Below are positions 35,320-44,134 of a stretch of 64,000 nt of DNA, piece by piece (the stretch's first letter is position 1; each line of letters begins with the position of its first letter). The notes below the pieces were generated by a model. It worked only from the letters and a program-made list of their open reading frames with translations, was not told the DNA's origin and searched no databases. The stretch is from Candidatus Thorarchaeota archaeon (GTDB lineage: Archaea > Asgardarchaeota > Thorarchaeia > Thorarchaeales > Thorarchaeaceae), in the NCBI GenBank assembly GCA_019057475.1, contig DXJO01000004.1, positions 62,001 to 126,000 of the forward strand, written 5' to 3'. Position numbers and translations under genes: made by a program.

Positions 35320-35901
35320 TTATGTTCTCCCACTCGCTTTTTTCAGTAGGAATACGAATTCCTCCTCGAGAGTGGGAGTGAAGTCAGGCTTCTCTATTAT
35401 CGTGTCAATTCTCTTGCCATTTTCGTCGAAGATCTCAATCCAGGGTATTGCCTTGACGCCCCAGTCCTCAGCTTCAGGCGGTGACGGTGGGGTTCGCCAC
35501 TGATGGTCTGGGTCCAGTGCTGCAACCTTCATCGTTCCGAATACGCGCACTTCCAGACCAAGCTTCTCTTCCAAGTGCAATAGAACTGGTATTGCCTCTC
35601 TGCAGTCCTTGCACCAGCTTGCGCCTAGAATAACGACAGTTAGACCTTTCACGAGTCCTTTCAGTTCTTTCATCGCCTGCTCGTTCAATTCGTAATTGCT
35701 GTATATCTTCATCTGCTCATCTTTCGACTCGCCCTTGGAATTCTCCAGATATTCTCTGCACGTTAGGGCTCTGGTTCGGATTTCATCGAGGTCGACCATG
35801 GCAATCAACTTCACAATGGCATACTGGTTAAGCGCTTCTACATTGTGTTTCCTTTTGTATCTCTCGGAAGTGTCACTTACTGCTTTGACCCAAGATGCCA
35901 T
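35320..35901 (-). CDS. Thioredoxin-fold protein
   Basis: 193 aa from the ATG at 35901 (MASWVKAVSDTSERYKR); the open frame continues to 36198 but would run through the divergent GTPase gene. A helical N-terminal part (~1-80) precedes a thioredoxin fold with TVVILGASWCKDCREAIP (active-site C-K-D-C near 113-116), and cis-Pro region KAIPWIEIF (~160). TlpA/Trx-like proteins reduce or swap disulfides. There is no signal peptide, so it is cytoplasmic. It is divergent from the GTPase at 35947, sharing a 45-bp promoter region. Confidence 0.8.
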   Translation of the reverse strand: MASWVKAVSDTSERYKRKHNVEALNQYAIVKLIAMVDLDEIRTRALTCREYLENSKGESKDEQMKIYSNYELNEQAMKELKGLVKGLTVVILGASWCKDCREAIPVLLHLEEKLGLEVRVFGTMKVAALDPDHQWRTPPSPPEAEDWGVKAIPWIEIFDENGKRIDTIIEKPDFTPTLEEEFVFLLKKASGRT

Positions 35902-35946
35902 AAGAATGCTGATAAGTGAGCTTGCGGATGGTAACGAGGCACAAGG

Positions 35947-36513
35947 ATGGTGCACGCGCTGACCGCTGAAGTCTATAAGACACTCATAGTTGGGCCCCGC
36001 AATGTAGGGAAGTCGTCTCTTGTTCGGAGATATCTTCTGGGTCGTTTCGAAACCACCTACACTGCTACAGTGGGCGCTGACCTCAGCGTAGCGACTTTCG
36101 ACTTCCCTGAAGGCACGATTGTTCTTAGTGTGGTTGATCTGGGCGGCCAGCAGACATTTGCTGCGCTTAGAAACAGATTCTATCAGGGTGCTCACCACGT
36201 TATCCTAGTATACGACAAGACTGACCGGTCTACCTTTGAGGACATTCCAAAGTGGTTTGAAACTCTAACGGAGGGCATCAGAATGCCTAGCTACATCTTC
36301 CTAGCTGGCTCCTTGGTAGCAAACAAAGCGGACCTGAAAGACGCCTCTGAAGTAACAACAGAAGAGGGTCACCAATTGGCCGACTTGCTATCCATGAAAT
36401 ACTTTGAAACCAGCGCGAAGACCGGAACGAATGTCGGCGAAGTCTTCATCCACGCAGCCACGTCGTGCAGAGCTAGGGTCAAGAGCGCCATGGCTGAGCA
36501 GAGCAGCACCTAG
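35947..36513 (+). CDS. Ras/Rab-like small GTPase (divergent copy)
   Basis: 188 aa. G1 GPRNVGKSS (16-24), G2 Thr in TATVGADL (~41), G3 DLGGQ (~65-69), G4 NKAD (~127-130), and G5 ETSAKT (~152-157) are all present, so GTP binding is likely. The Gln after G3 matches the Ras/Rab catalytic Gln. A Gly-rich spacing variant (AGSLVANKAD) precedes G4. The C-terminus (MAEQSST) has no CAAX or Cys motif, so no prenylation is indicated. It is less similar to the other two copies than they are to each other. Eukaryotic-type GTPases of this kind are common in Asgard archaea. Confidence 0.92.
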   Translation: MVHALTAEVYKTLIVGPRNVGKSSLVRRYLLGRFETTYTATVGADLSVATFDFPEGTIVLSVVDLGGQQTFAALRNRFYQGAHHVILVYDKTDRSTFEDIPKWFETLTEGIRMPSYIFLAGSLVANKADLKDASEVTTEEGHQLADLLSMKYFETSAKTGTNVGEVFIHAATSCRARVKSAMAEQSST

Positions 36514-36552
36514 TCTTTCTCTCTGACCTAGGGATTCTTTCACATCCAGTAC

Positions 36553-37932
36553 TCACTGAGTTGCCGCTGTTATCCTGCAGTCTGCAATCCTCACTGAAGG
36601 AATGAATGTGGGCGTATCAACCTCCCACCAGTAGATCTGTCTGCGGTTGTTGCCAAATGCAGTGATGTTCGCAAACATCCTGAGCATGCTGTCACTGATC
36701 CGCACGTTCTTGATTGGCTTCATCTCTCCTTTCTCTATGAGGAACATCGCATCACGCGGAATTGTGGAGAAATCTCCGGTTTGGTAGTTGGTGAACCTTG
36801 TGTACCAGTTCGACGTGACATAGATGGTTGGCTTGTTCCCCTCTAGTAGCTCCTCAAATGAGCGATCCCCGTTCTCGAATACAATATTCGAGTTGTCAGG
36901 AAGTAGCATTTTCAAACCTTGCCCAAGTCCCACGAGGCGTGAACTTCCTGTGGACTCAGTTTCGAACATCTTGGCAGTACTCGTATTATGGACGAATGAC
37001 TTGAGCACACCTTCCTCATAGATATTGAATGTCCTGGTTGGAGTGCCCTCTGCATCAAATGGCCTACTTGCCAGACCTCCTGCCATTCTTGGATCGTCGG
37101 CAACTGTTAGAAACTCCGGTCCCAGCTGCTGTCCCATCTTGTCTCCGAGTGGTGACATGCCTATCATCACCATGAATGGGTTAGCTGATCCGACCATGAA
37201 ACCCATTACATTTGCAGCTACGGTAGGATTCATGACAAGATCATAGGTCCCGGGCTTGCCTTGTTTGGCACCCACCGCTTGTTTGGCCAGTCTACCTGCT
37301 TGTGCGCCAGCCTCAATCATACCACTCAGTGCTTGTGAAGGCTTGGTTCCACACTCAAGACCTTGCCCCGAATGGTCCAGCTCATCCATGAATGCCCTGA
37401 CATTTAGGTCAAATGAGGTGCTTCGTGTTGAGCCTTCAGGACCGTAGCTCGATCTGAAGGATTGGAATTCCTTCCCAAACTTGAGCGCGCCTGCGACTCG
37501 CTTAGCTCCTTGTGCGCGGGCGGCGTCAATGGCTGCATTGACCAAGCCTGGAGCCTTATCACTGAAGTCATCGATTTTGCTGTCGAATGTGCCAGCAATC
37601 ACCTTGTAATCGTGAACGTTGTCTTCGACACCTGCGAAGAATATCGACTCGGGAAGGCGCTTTGTGAATTCAATGGTGTCATCCACTGCTTTCTTGACAT
37701 CCTCCGCGCTTGACACTGACCTCTCGCTGAATCCTGTCTTTGCTCCTTCCACAATCAGAAAGAGCTGCAGTGAAAAACTCTCCCAGCGCTTATTGATGTC
37801 TATGGCGTTCTGCGAGAATCTGATCTGGGAATTGCTGGATAACACTCCCCTAGCGATTACTCCGTCGGTTTTCTCCTTCGCATGGTCAACTGCTATGTCC
37901 ACATAGGACTTGAGATCATCGAGATTAGTCAT
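36553..37932 (-). CDS. tldE: TldE/PmbA-like metallopeptidase subunit
   Basis: 459 aa. It has the TldD/PmbA family fold but no HExxxH, as expected for the non-catalytic TldE partner. Family segments include ISTIPRDAMFLIEKGEM-like text near 390 (GDFSTIPRDAMFLIEKGE), FDAEGTPTRTFNIYEEG (~295), and a Gly-rich N-terminal domain. It forms a heterodimer with TldD, the gene immediately upstream; the two overlap by one base. The complex degrades or trims unfolded peptides. Confidence 0.9.
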   Translation of the reverse strand: MTNLDDLKSYVDIAVDHAKEKTDGVIARGVLSSNSQIRFSQNAIDINKRWESFSLQLFLIVEGAKTGFSERSVSSAEDVKKAVDDTIEFTKRLPESIFFAGVEDNVHDYKVIAGTFDSKIDDFSDKAPGLVNAAIDAARAQGAKRVAGALKFGKEFQSFRSSYGPEGSTRSTSFDLNVRAFMDELDHSGQGLECGTKPSQALSGMIEAGAQAGRLAKQAVGAKQGKPGTYDLVMNPTVAANVMGFMVGSANPFMVMIGMSPLGDKMGQQLGPEFLTVADDPRMAGGLASRPFDAEGTPTRTFNIYEEGVLKSFVHNTSTAKMFETESTGSSRLVGLGQGLKMLLPDNSNIVFENGDRSFEELLEGNKPTIYVTSNWYTRFTNYQTGDFSTIPRDAMFLIEKGEMKPIKNVRISDSMLRMFANITAFGNNRRQIYWWEVDTPTFIPSVRIADCRITAATQ

Positions 37933-39362
37933 TACCCAACACCTCCAAGACGAATGTCACGGAATCTTACCTCTCCGCCTCCTGCGTACACAGGTACTCC
38001 CTGCATCGGGTCACTCTTCCCACAGGTTCCTGGGAAGTCAAATCTAAGGTTATTCGAAACTGCATCGACCGCGCTTAGCAGGCCAACGCTTGTAGTTTCC
38101 ATTACTGGTCTTCTTACCATCGTGTCTGTCAGTTCGCCGTTCTTTATCAGATACGCAACGCATCCCGTGTACTTTGACTGGTAGCGCCTGTCATCTATAT
38201 TCCATTCCGTGAAAGATTTCATCAGGCAACCCAGCTTGACATCCTCAATCAATTCTTCGAGCGAATGATCACCAGGCTCAAAGTAAGTGTTTGCCATTCT
38301 GATGATGGGCTCTCGATTATAACTTGAAGCTCTAGCGGAACCGTTCGAACCAGTTCCAAATTTGACGCCAAACTCCCGGTTGAGCAGGGGTTCATTTAGA
38401 ATACCGTTCTTGATCAGGATTCTCTTCCTTGCCTTGACTCCCTCATCATCATAGAGATAGAAGCCTCCTGTATTGGGTATGGTGGGGTCTTCACTGACCG
38501 TCACTGCATCACTCCCCACTCTTGATTCGCCTATCTTGAGGTCTCTCCAGAAACTCTCGCCAGCCTGGGCTCCCTCACGGCCCATGATTCTGTCGCCCTC
38601 GCTTGGGTGGCCTACATTCTCGTGTGCGATGATTCCCGCCACCTCAGGTCCGACTATCATGTCAATCGGGCGTTCCATCAGCTCGGGAACCTTCCTTGCT
38701 GTTAGTGCGGCTTTCTGGATGAGACGAACCTCGTCACCGAGGGTCTCAACAACATTGCCCTCCTTTATGCGCTCCCAGCCACCAGACTGTGTCATGTCCA
38801 AGTATTTCTGTTCTGATTCTACCTTCCCCTTCGCTGTGAGCAATGTCCACAACTTGATGTAGGAGATGTGGCCAGTGATTTCAGTTCCATCACTTGTGAC
38901 GATGTATTTGTCAACGACCGTGGGATTCACGACGAGCATGAATTGGGCGAGGTCCTTCATTTGAGCGTTAAGCTCTTTGGCAGTGTCCATTAACGTATCA
39001 ATGTCCACATCTGAAAGCGGCTCCTTGACATCCGTGGTCCACTTGGCCTTGTTAGCCACGGGTTCGCCCATGTCTATGTGCTCTTCTCGTTGAGCATTCC
39101 TTGCCATCTTGAGTGCAACCTGGATTGCATCTTTAGCAATCTCGCGGTCCATTCTGTCAAAAGATGCAAAGCCCATGTTTCCGTCAACAAGAAGTCGGAC
39201 TCCAATCCCCACAGACGGCTTCGTCCCACCTGAGATTGGTTCCCCGTTCCTGTATGCCAATCCTCTGGCCCGTTCATTTTCATAACGTGCCTCAACATAT
39301 TTCGCGCCGAGCTCACTTCCAAGTTTCACACAGTACTCGGTTATGTCCTTTCCATCAGTCAT
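37932..39362 (-). CDS. tldD: TldD-like metalloprotease subunit
   Basis: 476 aa. The zinc site HExxxH is present as AHENVGHPSEGD (His-Glu...His near 246-251), with a further Cys/His ligand region downstream (GCLMKSFTEWNIDDRRYQSK). GGFYLYDDEGVKARK and TCGKSDPMQGVPVYAGGG are family signatures. With TldE it forms the peptidase that in bacteria matures microcin B17 and helps degrade CcdA. It could supply leader-peptide processing for the radical SAM system at 4.5 kb, but the loci are 30 kb apart and this is only a hypothesis. Confidence 0.93.
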   Translation of the reverse strand: MTDGKDITEYCVKLGSELGAKYVEARYENERARGLAYRNGEPISGGTKPSVGIGVRLLVDGNMGFASFDRMDREIAKDAIQVALKMARNAQREEHIDMGEPVANKAKWTTDVKEPLSDVDIDTLMDTAKELNAQMKDLAQFMLVVNPTVVDKYIVTSDGTEITGHISYIKLWTLLTAKGKVESEQKYLDMTQSGGWERIKEGNVVETLGDEVRLIQKAALTARKVPELMERPIDMIVGPEVAGIIAHENVGHPSEGDRIMGREGAQAGESFWRDLKIGESRVGSDAVTVSEDPTIPNTGGFYLYDDEGVKARKRILIKNGILNEPLLNREFGVKFGTGSNGSARASSYNREPIIRMANTYFEPGDHSLEELIEDVKLGCLMKSFTEWNIDDRRYQSKYTGCVAYLIKNGELTDTMVRRPVMETTSVGLLSAVDAVSNNLRFDFPGTCGKSDPMQGVPVYAGGGEVRFRDIRLGGVG

Positions 39363-39512
39363 ACGTTGCCACCAGTTAGCTTATCGTGCTCGCATATTGA
39401 AGAAATAAATCATACGGATAAGGTGGGAGTGATAGCGTCCAGGAAATACTGGTGCCGTCTGGTCACCCAATCCTTTCGTGCACCGGTGCGACACGAAGGG
39501 GAGTGATTTGAT

Positions 39513-40025
39513 ATGCCTAAGGTCACTAAGAAGATCATCACATCATTTCCCAAGTTCAAATCTGAATGGGAGAAGGATGCAGGAAAACCCGAGAACACAA
39601 TCATGTACTATTTTATCGCAGCACTCAACATTGAGAAAGATCCTGATTTGGCTGATGCGATGATGACCGTGGTTGTGTCAAAGAAGGACTGCCTTAAGAA
39701 TGGAAGATCCCCTTCTGGGCTGAAGCTTGGTAGAAGTGCGAAGTATTTCATTGGACAGTTCAAGAAGAGCCCAAGGATTGCGGCGTCATATGTCGGTGGC
39801 ACTCCTAAGAATGGATACAAGTTCAAAAAGAGTTCCCTGAACATGACTGTGGTCAAGAAACAGGACCATGGAACGGGTCTGAAGATATTCATCCAGAGTG
39901 GAGGCAAAGATTTCGGTACACCTTTGCAGCTTCGAAAGAACAATTCCGGGCAATGGAAACTAACGGAGTATTCATCCGTCTGTACTGGTGTCAAGAAGAC
40001 TCCTCAGGAAGAAGGCGATTTTTAG
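39513..40025 (+). CDS. Uncharacterised basic protein (resembles a bacterial DUF family)
   Basis: 170 aa, rich in Lys. ATG with a GGGGAG site (39499-39504) 8 nt ahead. Visible features: a helix with MYYFIAALNIEKDPDLADAM (~31-50), LGRSAKYFIGQF, then ASYVGGTPKNGYKF (~91-104). The S-Y-x-G-x-T-P-x-N-x-Y string recalls an uncharacterised family (annotated DUF6935 in bacteria) that I remember imperfectly. No TM helix. Single-gene unit, convergent with the zinc-ribbon protein. Confidence 0.55.
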   Translation: MPKVTKKIITSFPKFKSEWEKDAGKPENTIMYYFIAALNIEKDPDLADAMMTVVVSKKDCLKNGRSPSGLKLGRSAKYFIGQFKKSPRIAASYVGGTPKNGYKFKKSSLNMTVVKKQDHGTGLKIFIQSGGKDFGTPLQLRKNNSGQWKLTEYSSVCTGVKKTPQEEGDF

Positions 40026-40044
40026 CACTCAAAACGCGCATTCT

Positions 40045-40509
40045 TCAGGGGTTGATAGGGGCAAAGAGAGGAATTGAGTCTTCTAGGTTGCTATTGAATT
40101 CATCTCGAATCGGGAGTATGCTTGACGTTTCCATCCACATTCGCAGCTTATCTACATGTTTCCGCAATCGCAGATTGCTGCCTGCGTACCCGAGTGGGAA
40201 TGCCATAGGACCGATGAGTCTCTCCTGATTGTGAGCTGTGTAGAAGCATGCTTGAAATCCCTTTGCTCCAATCTCCCGCGCCCGCTCACTTACGCTCATG
40301 ACGAGGTCCAGGTCCGCGTCTGATTTCACACTCATGTAGTAAGTAGGATGGTGCGGATTCGCGGTGTCAGTGAACTTGACAACGCGAGCGCCTGAAGGAA
40401 AACGTTTGCTGACACAGGAGCGGCATTTCCATTCAGCTTCATTCACAAGCGAGTTATACACGACGTGTGTATCTTCAGTTGAGCCGCACGTGCTACATCT
40501 CATGTTCAT
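40045..40509 (-). CDS. Zinc-ribbon-containing hypothetical protein
   Basis: 154 aa. The N-terminal 33 residues form a ribbon with two CxxC pairs (RCSTCGS at 4-10 and KCRSCVS at ~28-34), a likely Zn(Cys)4 site. The rest is an alpha/beta domain (HHPTYYMSVKSDADLDLVMS, then KGFQACFYTAHN and a basic RLRKHVDKLRMW). No recognised family. The combination suggests nucleic-acid or protein binding. It stands between two plus-strand genes. Confidence 0.6.
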   Translation of the reverse strand: MNMRCSTCGSTEDTHVVYNSLVNEAEWKCRSCVSKRFPSGARVVKFTDTANPHHPTYYMSVKSDADLDLVMSVSERAREIGAKGFQACFYTAHNQERLIGPMAFPLGYAGSNLRLRKHVDKLRMWMETSSILPIRDEFNSNLEDSIPLFAPINP

Positions 40510-40703
40510 CGATTTACCCCTGTTTTCATAGAAAAAGCAGAACTTGAGATGTTATGTTCTCCTCATAATACAGCCAATCGAGCAAAAAAGCGACTGACTT
40601 GCTCAAAGCCGAGAGGAAACCCGCAGCATTGTCAATATTCAAATAGAGTTCAGCGTAATTCTTGGAGCGATGAATGTCGATATCATTCTTGGGAGTGTAT
40701 CAC

Positions 40704-42044
40704 ATGAGCATGGTTGAAACAATTAGCAGAAAGAAGTGGAATTCGTTTGCTATCTTCCTTATACTGGATGTCGTTCAGATTGCCTTTGTGTCTTTGTTGG
40801 TTCTTAATGAGTCTACTCCGCTAATAGTTAGCATTGATCCTGGGGGCTCAGACCCATTCACCACAGTTTTTCAATTCATCGGAATCGCAGTTGCGCAGGC
40901 CGTCATGATATATCTCGTTGCAATGAGCATGTTACGGAAAGAAGGCATGGTTGAGCTCTATCCCAAGTTCGACGCCAGCACAAAGTGGGAATGTCAACAC
41001 TCACAGGATAATCTTGTCAAGTGGACTCAGGAACTCGCAGAGAAGAGCGGGGTTTCTGTGGACAAGGTCTTTATCATGCGTTCTCCTTTGCCGAACGCTT
41101 TTACTTTCAGTCTGCCACTCATCGGAACCGTTATCGTAGTTCACACTAATCTCTTGGATGTGCTTAGCCAAAGTGAGGTCATGTCTGTCATTGCTCATGA
41201 GCTTGGACATGTCAAAAACACAGACTCCTTGATCTCTATCCTTGTAAGAATGCCCGCTTTCTTTGTTGACCTAATCTATCTATACGTATACGTGAGACTC
41301 GGACTTGGCGTAGCTAACTCTCTACTGGTGGATTTTGATCTATTTCTGGCGGTAATTCGTCTTGGCGTTCTGATTGCATTCTTCATCGCATCAAGGATGA
41401 TAATGTCATGGTCAATCACCTTCGCTCAGAGAGCATCACGGGAAGCAGAGCTACTTGCTGACCTTCATGCAGCGGAAGTTCTGGGAGCTGAAACCACCAT
41501 TAATGCGCTCATTCGACTGGGTCAGAGAGCTGAAGCAGTGACTGCCCTCGTGAGTGAGATACGCTGGCTTGAGTCTTTGAACCCAGAGAGGATGAACCCC
41601 TTGACCAATGCAGAGATTAACCAGATGATTCTGTCGTACCCCCTGGACGCAATAGATGAAACCAACGCGAAGCAGATGGCTCCGTGGGTCTTTCTTTCAA
41701 CTCGCCTCACCAACATGCGCGATGTCTACGGTGTGGAACTTAGTGATCAACAGATAGAGGACGCTGTAGTTCCTGCGGCGCAGAATCTTCTTACTCGGAG
41801 GAAAAAGGAAACTCAGGATGAATCCAGCACAGAGCCCAAAAATCTGATTGTCGACTGGCGCAAGGTAGACTACGACGGTGACCGCCGGCTTTCGACTGAG
41901 GAGCTTGTTGACCTGCTTGCCATGCTTCGCCAAAATCCCAGCAAGATGATGTTTGACAGTGAAGTTGGCCGAAACCTGCTAATGATCGGCCATCCTGACT
42001 TTAGACGAAGGGTCATCTCACTTGCAGATGCTTTCAATCTTTAA
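40704..42044 (+). CDS. M48 (HtpX-like) membrane metalloprotease with C-terminal EF-hand-like loop
   Basis: 446 aa from the ATG at 40704, which has a GGGAG site 8-9 nt upstream (an earlier in-frame ATG at 40674 lacks one). Two N-terminal TM helices (~15-85), the zinc motif AHELGH (~174), and two further TM helices (~190-240) with the distal Glu in SREAELLADLHAAE give the HtpX layout. Near the C-terminus (41868-41903) a 12-residue loop D-x-D-G-D-x-x-L-S-x-x-E matches a canonical EF-hand calcium-binding site, unusual for HtpX. A role in membrane protein quality control is expected. Confidence 0.9.
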   Translation: MSMVETISRKKWNSFAIFLILDVVQIAFVSLLVLNESTPLIVSIDPGGSDPFTTVFQFIGIAVAQAVMIYLVAMSMLRKEGMVELYPKFDASTKWECQHSQDNLVKWTQELAEKSGVSVDKVFIMRSPLPNAFTFSLPLIGTVIVVHTNLLDVLSQSEVMSVIAHELGHVKNTDSLISILVRMPAFFVDLIYLYVYVRLGLGVANSLLVDFDLFLAVIRLGVLIAFFIASRMIMSWSITFAQRASREAELLADLHAAEVLGAETTINALIRLGQRAEAVTALVSEIRWLESLNPERMNPLTNAEINQMILSYPLDAIDETNAKQMAPWVFLSTRLTNMRDVYGVELSDQQIEDAVVPAAQNLLTRRKKETQDESSTEPKNLIVDWRKVDYDGDRRLSTEELVDLLAMLRQNPSKMMFDSEVGRNLLMIGHPDFRRRVISLADAFNL

Positions 42045-42390
42045 ATTTGGCTTTCTCCACCAATATGTCAGAGCGAAGGGACAAGGTCCTGCTAGGACCG
42101 AATGCGTGCTTTGTCGCCTCATAATCACAGTCCAAGAGTGTCGCTGACCACATGTTGCGTATTGGTTTGCCATCTACTGCAGCTCCCCGAGTATGACCAT
42201 TCTGCAATGACTTGCCATACACAAATAGAACTGCCGCGAAGAGCAGAGATGCGACGAGCAAGACGGTGACGATCATAGCTCTTGTTCTTCCTCTTAATGC
42301 GTTTAACCCTTGAGAAACCGGATAAATGGCATCACCGCTGGTGCTTTGCCTATTTTCAGAACTGAGAGAGCGCTCCTTTCCTTCGTACAT
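42034..42390 (-). CDS. Small single-TM hypothetical protein
   Basis: 118 aa if read from 42390; a shorter form from the ATG at 42279 is possible. It has an Arg-rich cytoplasmic part, one TM helix (MIVTVLLVASLLFAAVLFVYG, ~39-59), and a ~55-residue outside part with no known domain. It overlaps the end of the ABC-2 permease upstream by ~35 nt and the M48 gene's 3' end by 11 nt. Its place after the ABC-2 genes suggests an accessory component. Confidence in coding is moderate. Confidence 0.4.
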   Translation of the reverse strand: MYEGKERSLSSENRQSTSGDAIYPVSQGLNALRGRTRAMIVTVLLVASLLFAAVLFVYGKSLQNGHTRGAAVDGKPIRNMWSATLLDCDYEATKHAFGPSRTLSLRSDILVEKAKFKD

Positions 42391-43231
42391 ACCGCTCGGT
42401 GTATCTGAACATCAGGATGCCCACAACCACGTATATCACATCGAGTATCAGTAATGCCACAATTGCTGTCATAATCCCGGGTGCTGCGAATCCATACATC
42501 AGGAAGCCTCTGAAGGACTCCACAGTCCACGTAAGGGGCGATGCAACAGAAACATACTGGAGCATCGGGTGAAGGATTGCAATAGGATATGCCATGGGCG
42601 CTACGAGCATCAGAGCACTCGATATGAATTCGATGATCATCCAGCCCTGTTTTGCCAGAAGCACAATGCAGGTCAGAGCGAACACGATGCCCTGCAGGGC
42701 TAATATTGAAAGCGCTACGATCGCGAGAGCGGGCAAGATGCCCCATGCATTTATAGTCACACCGAAGAACAGCACTGCCGCCACAAGCTGAAGGATTACA
42801 CCGAGACCTCCGTGCTGAAGGTTGTGCATCATGCTTCCCCAGACTATAGTGCTCCTCTTCATGGGCGTTGTCATGAGGGTTTCCAGGGTGCCAACGCTCT
42901 GTTCTCTTCTAAATGACATTCCAGTTCCCCAGAACATGCTCATCGCTAGCCCTGTGAATGCCGTCCCGATTGCGATGTAACTCAACCAGTCAGTCGTGCC
43001 AACAAGCTCCCCTAGAGCTGCAGACTCTGAGCCACCAACAACGGCATTCCCCGCAATAAGCATAGGAATAAACCAAAGGAAAGGCATAACGATGAACCAC
43101 AGCACGCTTAGAGGGTAGCTGAACTCCACTTTCCACTGCTTGATTGCAAGAGCGTTAATCGCTCTTATCTCGGCTCTGAGGCCCTCACGTTTCCACATCT
43201 TCTGGAAGATGCTCTCTTTGTCGCCGTTCAT
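42356..43231 (-). CDS. ABC-2 type transporter permease (second)
   Basis: 291 aa, about six TM helices. Typical ABC-2 exporter features: a long cytoplasmic N-terminus, FRREQSVGTLETLMTTPMKR (~110-130), and a Pro-rich TM5 region. A very similar plan in the permease upstream (3-nt gap) shows that the two form the transporter dimer with the ATPase. The likely cargo is a lipid, drug or polysaccharide; nothing in the sequence decides. Confidence 0.85.
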   Translation of the reverse strand: MNGDKESIFQKMWKREGLRAEIRAINALAIKQWKVEFSYPLSVLWFIVMPFLWFIPMLIAGNAVVGGSESAALGELVGTTDWLSYIAIGTAFTGLAMSMFWGTGMSFRREQSVGTLETLMTTPMKRSTIVWGSMMHNLQHGGLGVILQLVAAVLFFGVTINAWGILPALAIVALSILALQGIVFALTCIVLLAKQGWMIIEFISSALMLVAPMAYPIAILHPMLQYVSVASPLTWTVESFRGFLMYGFAAPGIMTAIVALLILDVIYVVVGILMFRYTERYVRRKGALSQF

Positions 43232-43234
43232 ATC

Positions 43235-44134
43235 CTAGAATCCTCCCATACTGCCACGATTCTTGGTCCAACGTTCTGCGTACTTGAAGGAGGCGATTCC
43301 TACAAGCCAGAAGAATAGGATTGTGATTCCAAGCCCAGTCGCTGATGATAGGAACTGACCAAGCTCGAATACACCAGTAATCGCCAGTTCTCGTATGACG
43401 ATGATGGCTATCGTCGATGGAACCAGGTATGCAACGTATCTTGCCTGAGTAGGCAATGCCTGAAGCGGGTAGTTCACCGGCGAAACCGTGAATAGTGCCG
43501 TGTCCACGAATTGGGTTAGCACACTGGGGTCCTTGAAGACAAGGATCATTCCTGCCACCATGAAACCAAAGCCATACAAAGCAAGTATCATCATGAGCAG
43601 TAGTACTATAATTGGTGCGATGGCCGTCAGCGCGTAGGAAACCCCAAACAGGAAAGAGGCACTTATCAGCAATACAATAGCTGAGATTGAAGTCTGAATC
43701 GAGTCTGAAAGAGCTGCGCCAGTTAGGATACTAATTCTTGGCACCGGGGTTACGAACAATGGCTCTAGTGTTCCAGAGAATTGCTCATAGCGGAAGTTAT
43801 TCCCTACCGACCAGATGCTTGCATCCACGTACTGGTACACAAACCAGCCAATGATTGCGAACTTGACGAAATCGTTGAAACCCGATAGCTCAGTGAAGGA
43901 TGTGCTTGTGCCAGGCCCACCCAATGCCGTCATCATTAGCACGTAAGGTGCCAACCAGAGAAGTGGTAGCACTCCCCATATGAGAAAGTTGGCCGGGTAT
44001 CTCATTGCTATCTTGAGGTTCTTGGCCGCAAATACGCGTGCGGCTGTCCAGTCCATCAGCCTGGGTTTGAATGAATCGAGATAGAGGCTGCCTGCATGAG
44101 GGGTCTCTTCAATGATAGTGTCAGCTATTGTCAA
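43235..44134 (-). CDS. ABC-2 type transporter permease (first)
   Basis: 299 aa. About six TM helices and the ABC-2 signature NNFRYEQFSGTLEPLFVTPV (~131-150). The N-terminus (TIADTIIEETPHAG) is cytoplasmic. It overlaps the ATPase stop by 4 nt, so translation is coupled. It differs enough from its partner permease that an asymmetric heterodimer is expected. Confidence 0.85.
   Translation of the reverse strand: MTIADTIIEETPHAGSLYLDSFKPRLMDWTAARVFAAKNLKIAMRYPANFLIWGVLPLLWLAPYVLMMTALGGPGTSTSFTELSGFNDFVKFAIIGWFVYQYVDASIWSVGNNFRYEQFSGTLEPLFVTPVPRISILTGAALSDSIQTSISAIVLLISASFLFGVSYALTAIAPIIVLLLMMILALYGFGFMVAGMILVFKDPSVLTQFVDTALFTVSPVNYPLQALPTQARYVAYLVPSTIAIIVIRELAITGVFELGQFLSSATGLGITILFFWLVGIASFKYAERWTKNRGSMGGF

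Noticed and set aside
35902-36198. N-terminal extension of the thioredoxin-like protein
   Set aside because: It would overlap the divergent GTPase gene on the other strand and contains no family-like sequence.
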